64,000 nt of DNA from Clostridia bacterium (GCA_029239755.1 JARBUI010000002.1:421664-485663); one strand, 5' to 3'. Counted from the stretch's first letter, positions 54,805 to 63,626 are shown. Notes: generated from the letters alone by a model not told the origin. Numbers and translations are program-made.

Positions 54805-55395
54805 ATGAGCAGATTACAAGGAACTAAAACGCTGCAAAACCTTATGCATGGATTTGCAGGAGAGTCACAAGCTAGAACCCGATATGATTTATATGCCGAA
54901 ATAGCTTATAATGAGGGCTATCAATATCTTCACAGTATCTTTGAAGAAACCGCTAAAAACGAAATTGCCCATGCTAAAATCTTTTTTGATTATCTTACTG
55001 ATGATTTAAAAAACGGTGTATTTCCTGTAAATACAGAATACCCTATTGGTATGTATCATACATTAGAAAACCTGCTTTATGCTGCTGCAGGCGAACAGGA
55101 TGAAGCTACTAATGTTTATCCAGCCTTTGCCAAAGCAGCTGATGAGGAAGGGTTCAAAGATATTGCAAACTCTTTTAAAATGATTGCAGAAATCGAAGCT
55201 CATCACGAGGCACGTTTTATGCAGTTCGCAAATGATATTAAAAATGGCATGCTTTATAAAAAAGATCAAAAGGTATACTTTAAATGTCAAAATTGTGGAC
55301 ACGTTCACGAAGCTACTAATGCTCCTAGCATATGTCCTGTTTGCAAACATCCTCAAGGCTTTTTCTATGTTGCGCAAAATCCTATTACAGGCTAA
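54805..55395 (+). CDS. Rubrerythrin
   Basis: A di-iron/rubredoxin-type peroxidase that detoxifies hydrogen peroxide in anaerobes. The 196 residues have the di-iron helices (GFAGESQARTRYDLYAE with two acidic ligands, ETAKNEIAHAKIF, AGEQDEATNVYP and IAEIEAHHEARF). The C-terminal rubredoxin domain is CQNCGHVHE with SICPVCKHPQGFF, giving four iron ligands. AAGGAGG lies before the ATG. It is a single-gene unit ended by a bidirectional hairpin. Confidence 0.96.
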   Translation: MSRLQGTKTLQNLMHGFAGESQARTRYDLYAEIAYNEGYQYLHSIFEETAKNEIAHAKIFFDYLTDDLKNGVFPVNTEYPIGMYHTLENLLYAAAGEQDEATNVYPAFAKAADEEGFKDIANSFKMIAEIEAHHEARFMQFANDIKNGMLYKKDQKVYFKCQNCGHVHEATNAPSICPVCKHPQGFFYVAQNPITG

Positions 55396-55421
55396 TAATG
55401 CTTTATATTTCATACACAGCA

Positions 55422-55469
55422 AAAGACTATCTTATTGAATTCTCCTTACCTTTCAATAGGATAGCCTTT
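55422..55469. terminator. Terminator between rubrerythrin and ribU
   Basis: AAAGACTATC-TATTGAA pairs with TTCAATA-GATAGCCTTT with a few mismatched or G-T positions, between convergent genes. Confidence 0.75.
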
Positions 55470-55487
55470 CCTTATCATAAAATCATA

Positions 55488-56105
55488 TTATCTATGTGCT
55501 AAATATCTCATCACTGGTTGTATTGATTTTACAAATGCTACACTTGTCAGTGCTACAATTGTTCCTTTTAATATGTTAAATGGAGTAATAGCATACAATA
55601 CTAAAGTTAGCTTATCTGTTATAGCAGGATTAACGGCGCTTCCCATACCAATAATAGCTTCTAAAGGCATAAAAAGTTTTGCATACATAGGTATTGTTAT
55701 AAAATAATTAATAAGAGCTCCTGAAAGTGTAATCCCAGCTATACCTAGTACGATGCCTATAGTAATTGTCTTAATATCTTTTCTTTTTCTAATCATAAGT
55801 GTAAGCGGAATAATATACCCTAAAGATACAATAAGATTTGCGAGTTCCCCTACATAAGCGCTGGTTGTTCCAAAAAGCAGTGCTTTAAGAAGATTTTTAA
55901 TGATAACAATAACAACTCCTGCCACCGGGTGAATAGCTATGATCCCCACAATAGCCGGTACTTCACTAAAATCAATTTCTAAAAAGCTAGGAAATAAAGC
56001 AGGCAGTTTTATTGCTCCAAATTGCATTAATATAACTGCCACTACACTCATCATTGCCATTTTGATGAGATTTTGAGTACTAAATAATTTGTTTTCTTTT
56101 TGCAT
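55488..56105 (-). CDS. ribU: ECF-type riboflavin transporter S component RibU
   Basis: The substrate-binding membrane subunit of an ECF transporter for riboflavin. The 205 residues include about six hydrophobic segments. The family pattern is visible in QFGAIKLPALFPSFLEIDFS, VPAIVGIIAIHPVAGVVIVI, KNLLKALLFGTTSAYVGELA and a C-terminal FNILKGTIVALT-type segment. The ECF energy-coupling genes are not in the window. AAGGAGA precedes the ATG. Upstream lies an FMN riboswitch with a terminator, which makes the substrate assignment firm. Confidence 0.95.
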   Translation of the reverse strand: MQKENKLFSTQNLIKMAMMSVVAVILMQFGAIKLPALFPSFLEIDFSEVPAIVGIIAIHPVAGVVIVIIKNLLKALLFGTTSAYVGELANLIVSLGYIIPLTLMIRKRKDIKTITIGIVLGIAGITLSGALINYFITIPMYAKLFMPLEAIIGMGSAVNPAITDKLTLVLYAITPFNILKGTIVALTSVAFVKSIQPVMRYLAHR

Positions 56106-56131
56106 AGTTTATATTCTCCTTTTTCACATAT

Positions 56132-56163
56132 AAAAAGCAACCCAAATTATTCTTAGGGTTGCT
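56132..56163 (-). terminator. Attenuator terminator between the FMN riboswitch and ribU
   Basis: AGCAACCC pairs with GGGTTGCT and TTTTA follows on the minus strand. A run just after the aptamer (GAGTTGCGTTTTGC) may be part of the antiterminator. Confidence 0.85.
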
Positions 56164-56204
56164 CACATTGTTATAGTTACTTGCATTATAAACATTATGC
56201 AAAA

Positions 56205-56330
56205 CGCAACTCTTCTGCCATCCAGACTTTACTGTCGGTCTTGGAATCTCACCAAGTCAATGCATTAATAAAATGCAGTCGCGGACTTTACCGCCGGTCG
56301 GGAATTTCACCCTGCCCTGAAGAATTAGAT
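56205..56330 (-). promoter_or_regulatory. FMN riboswitch (RFN element) controlling ribU
   Basis: Minus strand 5' to 3' shows the RFN signature blocks in order: AGGGCAGGGTGAAATTCCC, GACCGGCGGTAAAG, CCGCGAC, a short variable arm, TTGGTGAGATTCCAA, GACCGACAGTAAAGTC and GGATGGCAGAAGA. The outer P1 pairs TTCTTC with GAAGAG. FMN binding should favour the terminator and lower ribU expression. Confidence 0.97.
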
Positions 56331-56394
56331 TAACTTCTTATATTTAATTTTATATTTATTATAATACACATACCCATTTATTTCAATACTTTAT

Positions 56395-57204
56395 TTACTG
56401 CGCTTCAAAATAAGGATAAACCTTGTTAATTTCTTCTTTAATCAGCCTTACAACCTCTTCATTCCCACTCACAAGATTAATGCCCCATTCTCCATTTTCT
56501 TTTTTTAAAAGAGACGTATCAACCCTTCCTCCAGCTTCTTCAACTATAAGTTTGCCTGCTGCTATATCCCATTTGCTAATTTTAAATTCCCAATAGCCAT
56601 CTAGTCTGCCACAAGCAGTATAGCACAAATCAACAGCTGCACTCCCCATCCTGCGTATATCTTGAACCTTAGGAATTAAACTGTTACTGATAGCTAAATT
56701 ATTATGCTGTGAGATATGTTTATCATAAGGAAAACCCGTTGACAATAAACACTGATTAAGCTTATTATTGCAGGCTATATGTATTGGCTTATCATTTAAA
56801 AAAGCCCCTTGCCCTTTAATGGCATAAAAAAATTCCCTAAGTCTTGGTATATAAACTGCTCCGAGAATAGTTTGTCCATTTTTCTCTAAAGCTATAGAAA
56901 TAGAATGTATAGGAAAGCCATGCAAATAGTTCGTTGTACCATCTATTGGATCAATAATCCACTCATAAACATCCCCCTCATTCATTTTACCCTGTTCTTC
57001 AGATAAAATAGAGTGATCAGGATAATCTTTTCGAATATGATCCGTAATAAATTTATCAGACCACTTATCAACTTCTGTTACAATATCTGTTTCAGTACTT
57101 TTAATTTCATAAGAAAATCCTTTTTCCTGTTTCTCTAATTGGTATTGACCTGCTTCATAGGTCCAATGTCGTAACTTTTCTATTATCTCATTTAAATCCA
57201 GCAT
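56395..57204 (-). CDS. suhB: Inositol-1-monophosphatase family protein (SuhB-like)
   Basis: Mg-dependent phosphatase of the inositol monophosphatase family. In 269 residues the metal motifs are seen as ILSEEQGK, DPIDGTTNYLHGFP and SKWDIAAGKLIVEEAGG. AAGGAGG lies before the ATG. It is on the same strand as mnmH and follows it by about 130 bases. The substrate may be inositol-1-phosphate or another small phosphate ester. Confidence 0.92.
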   Translation of the reverse strand: MLDLNEIIEKLRHWTYEAGQYQLEKQEKGFSYEIKSTETDIVTEVDKWSDKFITDHIRKDYPDHSILSEEQGKMNEGDVYEWIIDPIDGTTNYLHGFPIHSISIALEKNGQTILGAVYIPRLREFFYAIKGQGAFLNDKPIHIACNNKLNQCLLSTGFPYDKHISQHNNLAISNSLIPKVQDIRRMGSAAVDLCYTACGRLDGYWEFKISKWDIAAGKLIVEEAGGRVDTSLLKKENGEWGINLVSGNEEVVRLIKEEINKVYPYFEAQ

Positions 57205-57334
57205 CTTAACCTCCTTAAATATAACTTTCCTTATTTATATGATAATCTAAACCTTCACTGCTTAGAATAAATTATCCCCTCATACTATTTTTTCTAAAGC
57301 CCCCCTGTATGGCATCTTAGAGTTCACTCAAAAG

Positions 57335-58450
57335 CTAAAGTGCTGCATTCACAGAACATTTATCTTCAAGGTAGGCTAAAACCTCCTTAGTGTCTCCCTC
57401 ACATATAACTTTATATGCAGCTTTTTGTATTTGATACTCATACATGGGATCATAATAATCCCTCAAAAGAGTCTCTATCCAGCTTTTATGGAGCGCGTAT
57501 GTTCCTGAATTTATTTGCTCCTCATAAGCCTTTTCAAATAAATCTATGACTTTTTTACAGCGATCGCCTCCAAGTCTTTTTTCAATTTTTCTAAGACTGG
57601 CTCGTATATAATCAGCCCATTCTGAAAGCCCTAGATCCTTTGAATACATCTCTACATAGGCCTTTTGAGACTCATAGACATACTCATCCATGGTGATTTG
57701 AACCCGTTCTTCTAAAGGAACTTTAACAATCACACGGTCTCCACTGTTGAAATAGGCTGCTAATGGTTTGGGTATAAAGCATTTCCCAATATTGGCCCCT
57801 TCGTCTTCTAGAATCATATAGGGGTAAGCCTTACTGCGATGCACTATAAGGGCATAGGCAAGATTATTCTCAAAGTTGATTTGAGTTGGCTGCGATGTCA
57901 CCTGTCTGCCAAATGAAGATCCGCGATGATTAGCAAGACCTTCAAGATCGATGGCATTTTGAAGCTTTTTAAGCAGAATAGTTTTCCCTGAACCAGTGCA
58001 TCCCCCAATTAAAATAGGCTTACTCCTTTGACGCGATGGATCAAGTTCTTCTATTAGATAATTTCTAAAAGCCTTGTACCCTCCTTCAAGTCTTACAATT
58101 TCTCGCCCAGCTGCCTCAGTAATCCACTGCTGCGAAATTTGAGAGCGGAGTCCGCCTCTAAAACAACAGACCATGCTATCTGGATATTCTCTAAGATGAT
58201 TTAACCAAGCATCGATACGCGCCTGCCTTATTTCCCCTGACACTAAGTGATGCCCTAGTTTAACAGCTTCTTCGTTTCCTTTTTCCTTATAACATATCCC
58301 CACTAACCGTCTCTCCTCATCATTCATGAGCGGCAGATTAACTGCATTTTTAAAACTTCCTTTTTCAAACTCAATAGGGGCTCGTACATCTATAAGAGGC
58401 GTTTCCTCTATAACAATCTTCTCAAAATCATTGCATGTAAGCATTCTCAT
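57335..58450 (-). CDS. mnmH: tRNA 2-selenouridine synthase MnmH (SelU)
   Basis: Replaces sulfur by selenium at wobble 2-thiouridine in tRNA using selenophosphate. The 371 residues have an N-terminal rhodanese domain (PLIDVRAPIEFEKGSF) with the active cysteine in CCFRGGLRSQIS, and a P-loop domain (IGGCTGSGKTILLKKLQNA) of the typical layout. The start ATG immediately follows the selD stop, and AGGGTGAG lies within the end of selD, so the two are translationally coupled. No other selenium-using enzyme is visible here. Confidence 0.95.
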   Translation of the reverse strand: MRMLTCNDFEKIVIEETPLIDVRAPIEFEKGSFKNAVNLPLMNDEERRLVGICYKEKGNEEAVKLGHHLVSGEIRQARIDAWLNHLREYPDSMVCCFRGGLRSQISQQWITEAAGREIVRLEGGYKAFRNYLIEELDPSRQRSKPILIGGCTGSGKTILLKKLQNAIDLEGLANHRGSSFGRQVTSQPTQINFENNLAYALIVHRSKAYPYMILEDEGANIGKCFIPKPLAAYFNSGDRVIVKVPLEERVQITMDEYVYESQKAYVEMYSKDLGLSEWADYIRASLRKIEKRLGGDRCKKVIDLFEKAYEEQINSGTYALHKSWIETLLRDYYDPMYEYQIQKAAYKVICEGDTKEVLAYLEDKCSVNAAL

Positions 58451-59482
58451 TTATCTCACCCTGATCAATTTTTCAAATCGTTCACATGTCTCTCCAATTG
58501 ATTGAAGAGCCAATCCTTTTGCAGCAGTCACTTTTAAAAACTCTGAAATTCCTTCTTTTCTAACCATCACAAGAAGCCCTCCAGAAGTTTGCGCATCACA
58601 TAAAATATGCCTTTGTTCTTCTGTCATCTCTGTAATAGTATGTCCATAACTTTTAAAGTTATTTTTAGTCCCTCCAGGTACACAATCCATTTCAAGATAT
58701 TTTTTGGTATTAGGAAGTAAAGGAACCTTATCGAAGTTTATCACAGCCGAAATGCCACTGCTTTCACAGATTTCACCCAAATGCCCAAGAAGTCCAAATC
58801 CCGTAATATCCGTTAAAGCAGCAACACCAGTTAACTCTGAGAGCTCTGCTCCAATTTTGTTCAAAGTAGTCATTGCATGGATAGCGGCATCAATATGTCC
58901 TGGCTCAATCTTTTTCCTTTTTTGCGCCGTTGTTAAGATACCAATTCCCAAAGGTTTAGTAAGGAATATTTCACACCCTGGAACGGCTTGGTTGTTCTGT
59001 TTCAAAAGGCTGCTGTTTACAATCCCTGTTACCGCTAGCCCAAATATCGGCTCCGGAGAATCTATGGAGTGCCCTCCTGCTAGTGGAATACCGGCTTCAT
59101 CACAAATTGCACGTCCGCCTTCAATAACCTCTCTTGCAATTTCAGGTGAAAGAACATTCACAGGCCACCCTAGTATTGAAATAGCCATTAGCGGCTTTCC
59201 GCCCATAGCATAAATGTCACTAATCGCATTCGTAGCCGCAATCTTTCCAAAAGTAAAAGGATCATCTACAATCGGCATAAAAAAATCTGTGGTACTTAAA
59301 ATAGAGGTCCCATTTCCTAAATCATATGCCGCTGCATCATCCTTATTACTATAGCCCACCAGAAGATTGGGATAGTTCACTTTATCCTTGGTTGTCTTTA
59401 ATATTGATTCTAATACAGCCGGAGATATTTTACATCCGCATCCGGCACCATGACTATATTCTGTTAACTTAATATCTTTCAT
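58451..59482 (-). CDS. selD: Selenophosphate synthetase SelD (Cys form)
   Basis: Makes selenophosphate from selenide and ATP. About 343 residues from ATG 59482 (GGAGG nine bases upstream; the longer frame has none). The active-site segment is [14 protein letters not shown], where the position that is selenocysteine in some bacteria is a plain cysteine codon. The DxF metal and ADP sites are seen in [20 protein letters not shown] and [16 protein letters not shown]. It is preceded by yedF and followed directly by mnmH, so the cluster supplies selenium for tRNA modification. Confidence 0.96.
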   Translation of the reverse strand: MKDIKLTEYSHGAGCGCKISPAVLESILKTTKDKVNYPNLLVGYSNKDDAAAYDLGNGTSILSTTDFFMPIVDDPFTFGKIAATNAISDIYAMGGKPLMAISILGWPVNVLSPEIAREVIEGGRAICDEAGIPLAGGHSIDSPEPIFGLAVTGIVNSSLLKQNNQAVPGCEIFLTKPLGIGILTTAQKRKKIEPGHIDAAIHAMTTLNKIGAELSELTGVAALTDITGFGLLGHLGEICESSGISAVINFDKVPLLPNTKKYLEMDCVPGGTKNNFKSYGHTITEMTEEQRHILCDAQTSGGLLVMVRKEGISEFLKVTAAKGLALQSIGETCERFEKLIRVR

Positions 59483-59530
59483 AAAACGATCCTCCATATT
59501 TTTTAATTAGTAGAACATTTTGTACTACTC

Positions 59531-59866
59531 CTAAACAGTAATGACTTTATCTGAGCTCATCATGATCGAAACAATTTCTGCCATATCAGATATTCGTCCA
59601 ACTTCCATACTATTTCTAAGATCATAATGATCAATACAAGTTCCGCATGCAATAATTTCAACACCTTTTAAAGACAAACCATCAAGAGCATCTAAAACAA
59701 GAGACCCTTTAGCCAGCAGCTTTACTCCAGCGTTATAACATATAATGACCTCCGGCAGCTCTTCTCCTCCCCATAGTTTTCTTAAAAATGCCCCTAATAA
59801 CTTCTTTCCCAGCTCATCATCACCTTTCCCAAAAGTCTCCCCATTTATAACAATTACTGTTTTCAT
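59531..59866 (-). CDS. yedF: Selenium metabolism protein YedF, DsrE-like domain only
   Basis: A 111-residue protein matching the C-terminal DsrE-like half of YedF. The pattern is VIVINGETFGKGDDELGKKL then LWGGEELPEVIICYNAGVKL and EIIACGTCIDHYDLRNSMEV with a Cys pair. Usual YedF proteins have an additional N-terminal TusA-like domain, which is absent; no in-frame continuation exists upstream, where the helicase gene ends 31 bases away. GGGAGG precedes the ATG. It may handle selenium or sulfur between donors and SelD, as the neighbourhood suggests. Confidence 0.88.
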   Translation of the reverse strand: MKTVIVINGETFGKGDDELGKKLLGAFLRKLWGGEELPEVIICYNAGVKLLAKGSLVLDALDGLSLKGVEIIACGTCIDHYDLRNSMEVGRISDMAEIVSIMMSSDKVITV

Positions 59867-59897
59867 TTATTTTCCTCCCTGATGTCTATTTCTTATA

Positions 59898-61286
59898 TTA
59901 CTTTTCTTTTTTAAATAATCGAGAAAAATAGTTTGCAATTTTTAAATTCTTGAAAAGTGATTTTTTCTCTTTAGGTTCCTCACGGTAGGTCACTTTTACC
60001 GGTCCAATATTTTTAACCATAATAGTGACTTCTTCATCTTTTTTTACTGCCTCTTCAGGCACCTTAGCCTCCTGAATTTTCATTTCCTGTTTCGTCTCTT
60101 TAGGATGAGGTTCCTTATTAGCATACTTTCTAGAATATTGAGCTTTTTCTATGCATTCCTTAACATCTGCATCCGTAGGCAGCTCCTCTTCATCAACTAA
60201 GACTCCAACATGTTCTTCTATCTCATATAAAGACATGATATCATCACTTGTTACTAAGGTAATGGCCTTGCCGCTGTTGCCAGCCCTCGCTGTACGTCCA
60301 ATACGGTGTACATAACTATCTTTATCTTTTGGCACATCATAGTTAATAACCAAAGATAAGTCATCAATATGTATACCTCTGGCTGCAATGTCTGTCGCTA
60401 CTACAATAGACAGATCACCGTTCTTAATTTTTTGAATCGTCTTCATGCGATGATTCTGAGAATTGGCTCCATGCAAGGCTTCTGCTGCATAGCCTTTTTT
60501 TGATAAATAAGCTTGAACGCGGTCCACTTCATCTCTTGTATTGCAAAAAATGATGCAGCGGTCGGGCTGTTCCACCTTCAGCAGCCTATTTAGCTGCATT
60601 CTCTTTTCACCTGTTTGCATCCGATAGTAAACCTGTTTAATAGTATCTACTGTCTTAGTTTCAGATTTTAATTCTATGGTAATAGGCTGATGCATATAGC
60701 CTTTGCAAATTCTTTGGATTTCTGTAGGCATTGTGGCTGAAAACAACAGTGTCACACGTTTAGCAGGCAGTTCTTTAATAATGTGAACCATCTGATCGAT
60801 GAATCCCATATCCAGCATGCGGTCAGCCTCATCAAGGACAAAAAATTGAATATTCTTTGTCTCTAAAGTTCGTCTTTTAATATGATCAAACACTCTTCCT
60901 GGTGTTCCTGTTACAACATCAGTACCGCTTTTTAATGATCGCATTTCACTTTTTATATCGTGCTGCCCATAAACAGCAGTTGTACGAATATCTAGGTACT
61001 TAGACATTTTTTTAAGATCTTGATCCACTTGAACTGCCAGTTCTCTGGTTGGTGTTAAAATTAATCCTCTGGGGCCTCCCTTATTTGGTGTAATAGATTG
61101 AAGGACTGGGATGCCGAAAGCACCAGTCTTGCCACTACCAGTTTTTGACATGACAATAAGATCCTTATGTTCTAAAATATAAGGAATTACTTGCTGCTGA
61201 ACTTCTGTTGGTTCAGTAAAGCCCATCTCTTTTATTGCATCTACAATCGAAGGTAAAACCCCTAAGTCACGAAAATGATTAGCCAT
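59898..61286 (-). CDS. DEAD-box RNA helicase
   Basis: A 462-residue ATP-dependent RNA helicase. Motifs in order are Walker A SKTGSGKTGAFGIPVL, PTRELAVQ, TGTPGR, VLDEADRML, FSATMP, IIFCNTRDEV, VATDIAARGI and HRIGRTARAG. The N-terminal FRDLGVLPSIVDAIKEMGF supplies the upstream aromatic of the Q motif, and EVQ the glutamine. A Lys/Glu-rich tail of about 100 residues ends KIANYFSRLFKKEK and may bind RNA. It precedes yedF and the selenium genes by 31 bases, so they may be co-transcribed. The start is preceded by AGCAGGTAA, a modest site. Confidence 0.95.
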   Translation of the reverse strand: MANHFRDLGVLPSIVDAIKEMGFTEPTEVQQQVIPYILEHKDLIVMSKTGSGKTGAFGIPVLQSITPNKGGPRGLILTPTRELAVQVDQDLKKMSKYLDIRTTAVYGQHDIKSEMRSLKSGTDVVTGTPGRVFDHIKRRTLETKNIQFFVLDEADRMLDMGFIDQMVHIIKELPAKRVTLLFSATMPTEIQRICKGYMHQPITIELKSETKTVDTIKQVYYRMQTGEKRMQLNRLLKVEQPDRCIIFCNTRDEVDRVQAYLSKKGYAAEALHGANSQNHRMKTIQKIKNGDLSIVVATDIAARGIHIDDLSLVINYDVPKDKDSYVHRIGRTARAGNSGKAITLVTSDDIMSLYEIEEHVGVLVDEEELPTDADVKECIEKAQYSRKYANKEPHPKETKQEMKIQEAKVPEEAVKKDEEVTIMVKNIGPVKVTYREEPKEKKSLFKNLKIANYFSRLFKKEK

Positions 61287-61451
61287 AATTACCTGCTTTC
61301 TTCAACTTGTCATTTTTATAAGATCATATAATTCTCTCTTAATCATATACTTTAGCTGAAAAGATTTCAATCCTTCCATAGCATTCCATAGCTAAATCTA
61401 ATTGTACCCATTAACATTTATAAAAAATCTACAAAAAAATTGTTTTTTCTC

Positions 61452-61479
61452 TTTACTTTATAGCAGTATATGCTATAAT
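61452..61479 (+). promoter_or_regulatory. Sigma-A promoter of the 61.5 kb candidate RNA
   Basis: TTTACT (61452-61457), 16 bases, perfect TATAAT (61474-61479). A palindrome, TATAGCA (61459-61465) and TGCTATA (61471-61477) around GTATA, overlaps the spacer and -10. It could be an operator. Confidence 0.7.
61459..61477. repeat. Palindrome overlapping the candidate RNA promoter
   Basis: Seven-base arms TATAGCA and TGCTATA separated by five bases, covering the -10 element. A repressor bound here would block the promoter. No known consensus was recognised. Confidence 0.55.
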
Positions 61480-61485
61480 ATATTT

Positions 61486-61819
61486 AAGGAAGCAAGCAAT
61501 CTTCCCACATACCCTATTCAGCTATTACAGTTTTATCATGTACTTGGTATTCAGTAGTTTGTTGTGAAGTTGGGTTTTTTTAATATTTATGAAGTAGTTT
61601 TAAGTACACAATATTAAGTAAGTGAATGATAAGTTTTTGAGAATCAAAAAGTTTAAGTGTTGTAAGTTTCGTTTTTATCATTTATATTAACATGAAAGCG
61701 TTAGGTTTACAATTGAAAGGAATGAATGAGTAATTAAATTATATGTAGTGTTAAATCGAATAGGGTATGGAAAGTAGCCGATTGTTTATTCTTCTATATA
61801 AGCAGGCGGCTACTTTTTT
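61486..61819 (+). ncRNA. Candidate structured noncoding RNA, about 330 nt
   Basis: A plus-strand unit between a divergent DEAD-box gene and the convergent 61.9 kb gene. It has a consensus promoter and ends in a strong terminator. A GGAAG-CTTCC hairpin opens the transcript. CATACCCTATTC (61508-61519) pairs perfectly with GAATAGGGTATG (61758-61769) to close a domain of about 240 nt, and flanking TTCC and GGAA extend that helix with a bulge. The inside is AT-rich and has stretches such as GTTGGGTTTTTTT. The longest frames are a dozen codons, without good ribosome sites. The closing helix recalls 6S RNA but the interior does not, and tmRNA, RNase P and SRP blocks are absent. Confidence 0.6.
61771..61819 (+). 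terminator. Terminator of the candidate RNA
   Basis: AGTAGCCG pairs with CGGCTACT around a 26-base loop, followed by TTTTT on the plus strand. Confidence 0.8.
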
Positions 61820-61845
61820 GTCCTGTTTCTTTCCTATTTCAAAAT

Positions 61846-61901
61846 AAAGACACTTAATAAACAGCTGGGCATAAATGCTTATCTGTCTACTAAGTGTCTT
61901 T
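61846..61901 (-). terminator. Terminator of the 61.9 kb stalk gene
   Basis: AAAGACACTTA pairs perfectly with TAAGTGTCTTT, with further inner pairing. It ends the minus-strand gene that starts at 63016. Confidence 0.75.
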
Positions 61902-61924
61902 TCTACACTATCATACTCTAAAGG

Positions 61925-63016
61925 CTATTTTGTTTTAATATTAAGCTGATTATCTTTGTAAATGCTCTCGCCGCCTAGTGCTTCTGCCACAGACTTGGCT
62001 GGGATATAAAACACATTTCCTTCTTGGAGCACTGAAGCTTCTAATGTCTGCAGTTTACCATTAACAGTTGCTTGATTACTATTAATGGTTAGTTTAACAG
62101 TATTCAAATCTTTAGACAGCGTAATTGTCTGGGTAAAAGTATTTAAATCTACTGATGCCTTAAAACTATCAGCAATTATACTAAGAGGAACTAAGACAGC
62201 ATTATTGATTAATTTGGGCGTCTCGAGTCCCATATCAACTTCTGCACCATTCACGTAAACTTTCTGTATTTTATTTTCAACGCTATAGAGTGTCACTGAT
62301 TTATTATTTATTTTTTTTGTTCCCTTAGTAAACTGAAGATTATCTGTTTTAAAATCAGTGGTAATCTTTATAACTGGCCTTACATTCATTTTCATAAAAC
62401 CAGCGCTATAGCTAAGTTTAGGTTTACTGGTCCCTTTTTGCTCTACAGTGATAACTCTATTTGAGCTATTATCGCTATTTCTAGTTGCAAAGCTTGCTCC
62501 CCAACCACTTTCTTTCTGATACATGTTTAAAGTAATCTTTTGAAACTTTTCTCCCTGATAAAGATTTGTTTTTTCTTTATAAGTTTTATCTAGTGTACTA
62601 GTTGTCTTTGAATCATTCAACCCTAATTCTTTTAGTGAAGGAATATATACTTTATTCTCATCCTTAGGATTGTATTGCATTATAATTTTCTTTTCATCAG
62701 TGGTAAAATTATTTTCATAAAAACTAGTATTAAGATATTCTTTAACTTTAGACGTACTCCAATCTCCGCACGGCTTAACTTCCTTAGAATTAAAAGCTAT
62801 TTCTCCTACGCTTGAATAACTCATTAAGGTAAGCACCTTCCCCTTAACGCTAACAACTTCCCAAATAATAGGTTCTTTAATATTCCCTAAAGTGATATAG
62901 TCCCCTGCTTTAGGACTAAGTGAAGCCCCATAAGCTGTGTTACCTTTTAAAACTACAGTGCAAAAAACTACCACGATAATCATAAATATTTGTATTCTTT
63001 GAAATACTTTTTCCAC
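61925..63016 (-). CDS. Secreted DUF6273-like / stalk-domain protein
   Basis: A 363-residue exported protein. The signal peptide is IFMIIVVVFCTVVLKGNTAY. Residues about 30-215 resemble the DUF6273 fold (YITLGNIKEPIIWEVVSVKG, WSTSKVKEYLNTSFYENNFT, and RPVIKI-type end), a family related to extracellular sulfatase-modifying-like folds of unknown role. A C-terminal stalk domain follows (LINNAVLVPLSIIADSFKAS and NVFYIPAKSVAEALGG). The start is GTG 63016, with GGGGGAGA six bases upstream. It is a single-gene unit, one of four stalk-domain genes in the window. Confidence 0.72.
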   Translation of the reverse strand: MEKVFQRIQIFMIIVVVFCTVVLKGNTAYGASLSPKAGDYITLGNIKEPIIWEVVSVKGKVLTLMSYSSVGEIAFNSKEVKPCGDWSTSKVKEYLNTSFYENNFTTDEKKIIMQYNPKDENKVYIPSLKELGLNDSKTTSTLDKTYKEKTNLYQGEKFQKITLNMYQKESGWGASFATRNSDNSSNRVITVEQKGTSKPKLSYSAGFMKMNVRPVIKITTDFKTDNLQFTKGTKKINNKSVTLYSVENKIQKVYVNGAEVDMGLETPKLINNAVLVPLSIIADSFKASVDLNTFTQTITLSKDLNTVKLTINSNQATVNGKLQTLEASVLQEGNVFYIPAKSVAEALGGESIYKDNQLNIKTK

Positions 63017-63184
63017 TTCAATCTCCCCCTATATTCTAAATATTCCAACTCTTATTTTATTATATTCCAATATATCCCTTATTAGCAAGTATATGATTTT
63101 GTATCTTCCTATTAGATTGATATATCTAAATAATTCTTATAAAAAACACATTCATAGGGCAATATAAATCTGGAGGTGAATATC

Positions 63185-63613
63185 ATGAAAGTAAAAGACA
63201 TTATGTCAAAAGATGTAGCATATTTAAAATCCGAGGATTCTATCACAAAAGCAGCACAGCTAATGAAAACGTATGATGTAGGTTCCTTGCCTGTACTGAG
63301 TGGTGAGAAGGTCATCGGCATTGTCACTGACAGGGATATTACATTAAGATCTGTAGCAACTGGCCAGAATTTAAGGGATCAGACAGTTGGTAATATTATG
63401 ACCCCCCACACTATTGTAGGCAGTCCTGATATGAGGGTTGAAGATGCTGCAAGGCTCATGAGTGAAAGCCAAATTAGAAGATTACCTATCGTTGAAAACA
63501 ATAATCTTGTCGGCATAGTTGCCCTAGGGGACATCTCTCTTGAGCCATCCCTTCAAGATAGTGCCGAAGAAGCTCTAAACAATATTTCTCACCCTGATAA
63601 TACTCTAAAGTAG
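63185..63613 (+). CDS. CBS-domain pair protein
   Basis: A 142-residue stand-alone pair of CBS domains (MKVKDIMSKDVAYLKSEDSI and VGNIMTPHTIVGSPDMRVED), a small regulatory sensor that usually binds adenine nucleotides. Each domain has the typical VIGIVTDRDI and LVGIVALGDIS strand-turn. ATG 63185 has GGAGGTGA upstream; the in-frame GTG at 63176 overlaps it. It is a monocistronic unit ended by the terminator at 63627. The partner protein is not shown. Confidence 0.92.
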   Translation: MKVKDIMSKDVAYLKSEDSITKAAQLMKTYDVGSLPVLSGEKVIGIVTDRDITLRSVATGQNLRDQTVGNIMTPHTIVGSPDMRVEDAARLMSESQIRRLPIVENNNLVGIVALGDISLEPSLQDSAEEALNNISHPDNTLK

Positions 63614-63626
63614 TTTATAATTTTCA

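Noticed and set aside
58704..59213. 169-codon plus-strand ORF opposite selD
   Set aside because: Lies wholly inside the clearly conserved selD gene and has no coding features of its own.
58451..59482. Selenocysteine (in-frame UGA) in selD
   Set aside because: The active-site codon is an ordinary cysteine codon and the frame is open without a TGA.
61486..61819. Assignment of the 61.5 kb RNA to 6S RNA or tmRNA
   Set aside because: Only the closing helix recalls 6S, and the domain is longer with poor inner pairing. No tRNA-like ends or tag frame of tmRNA are present.
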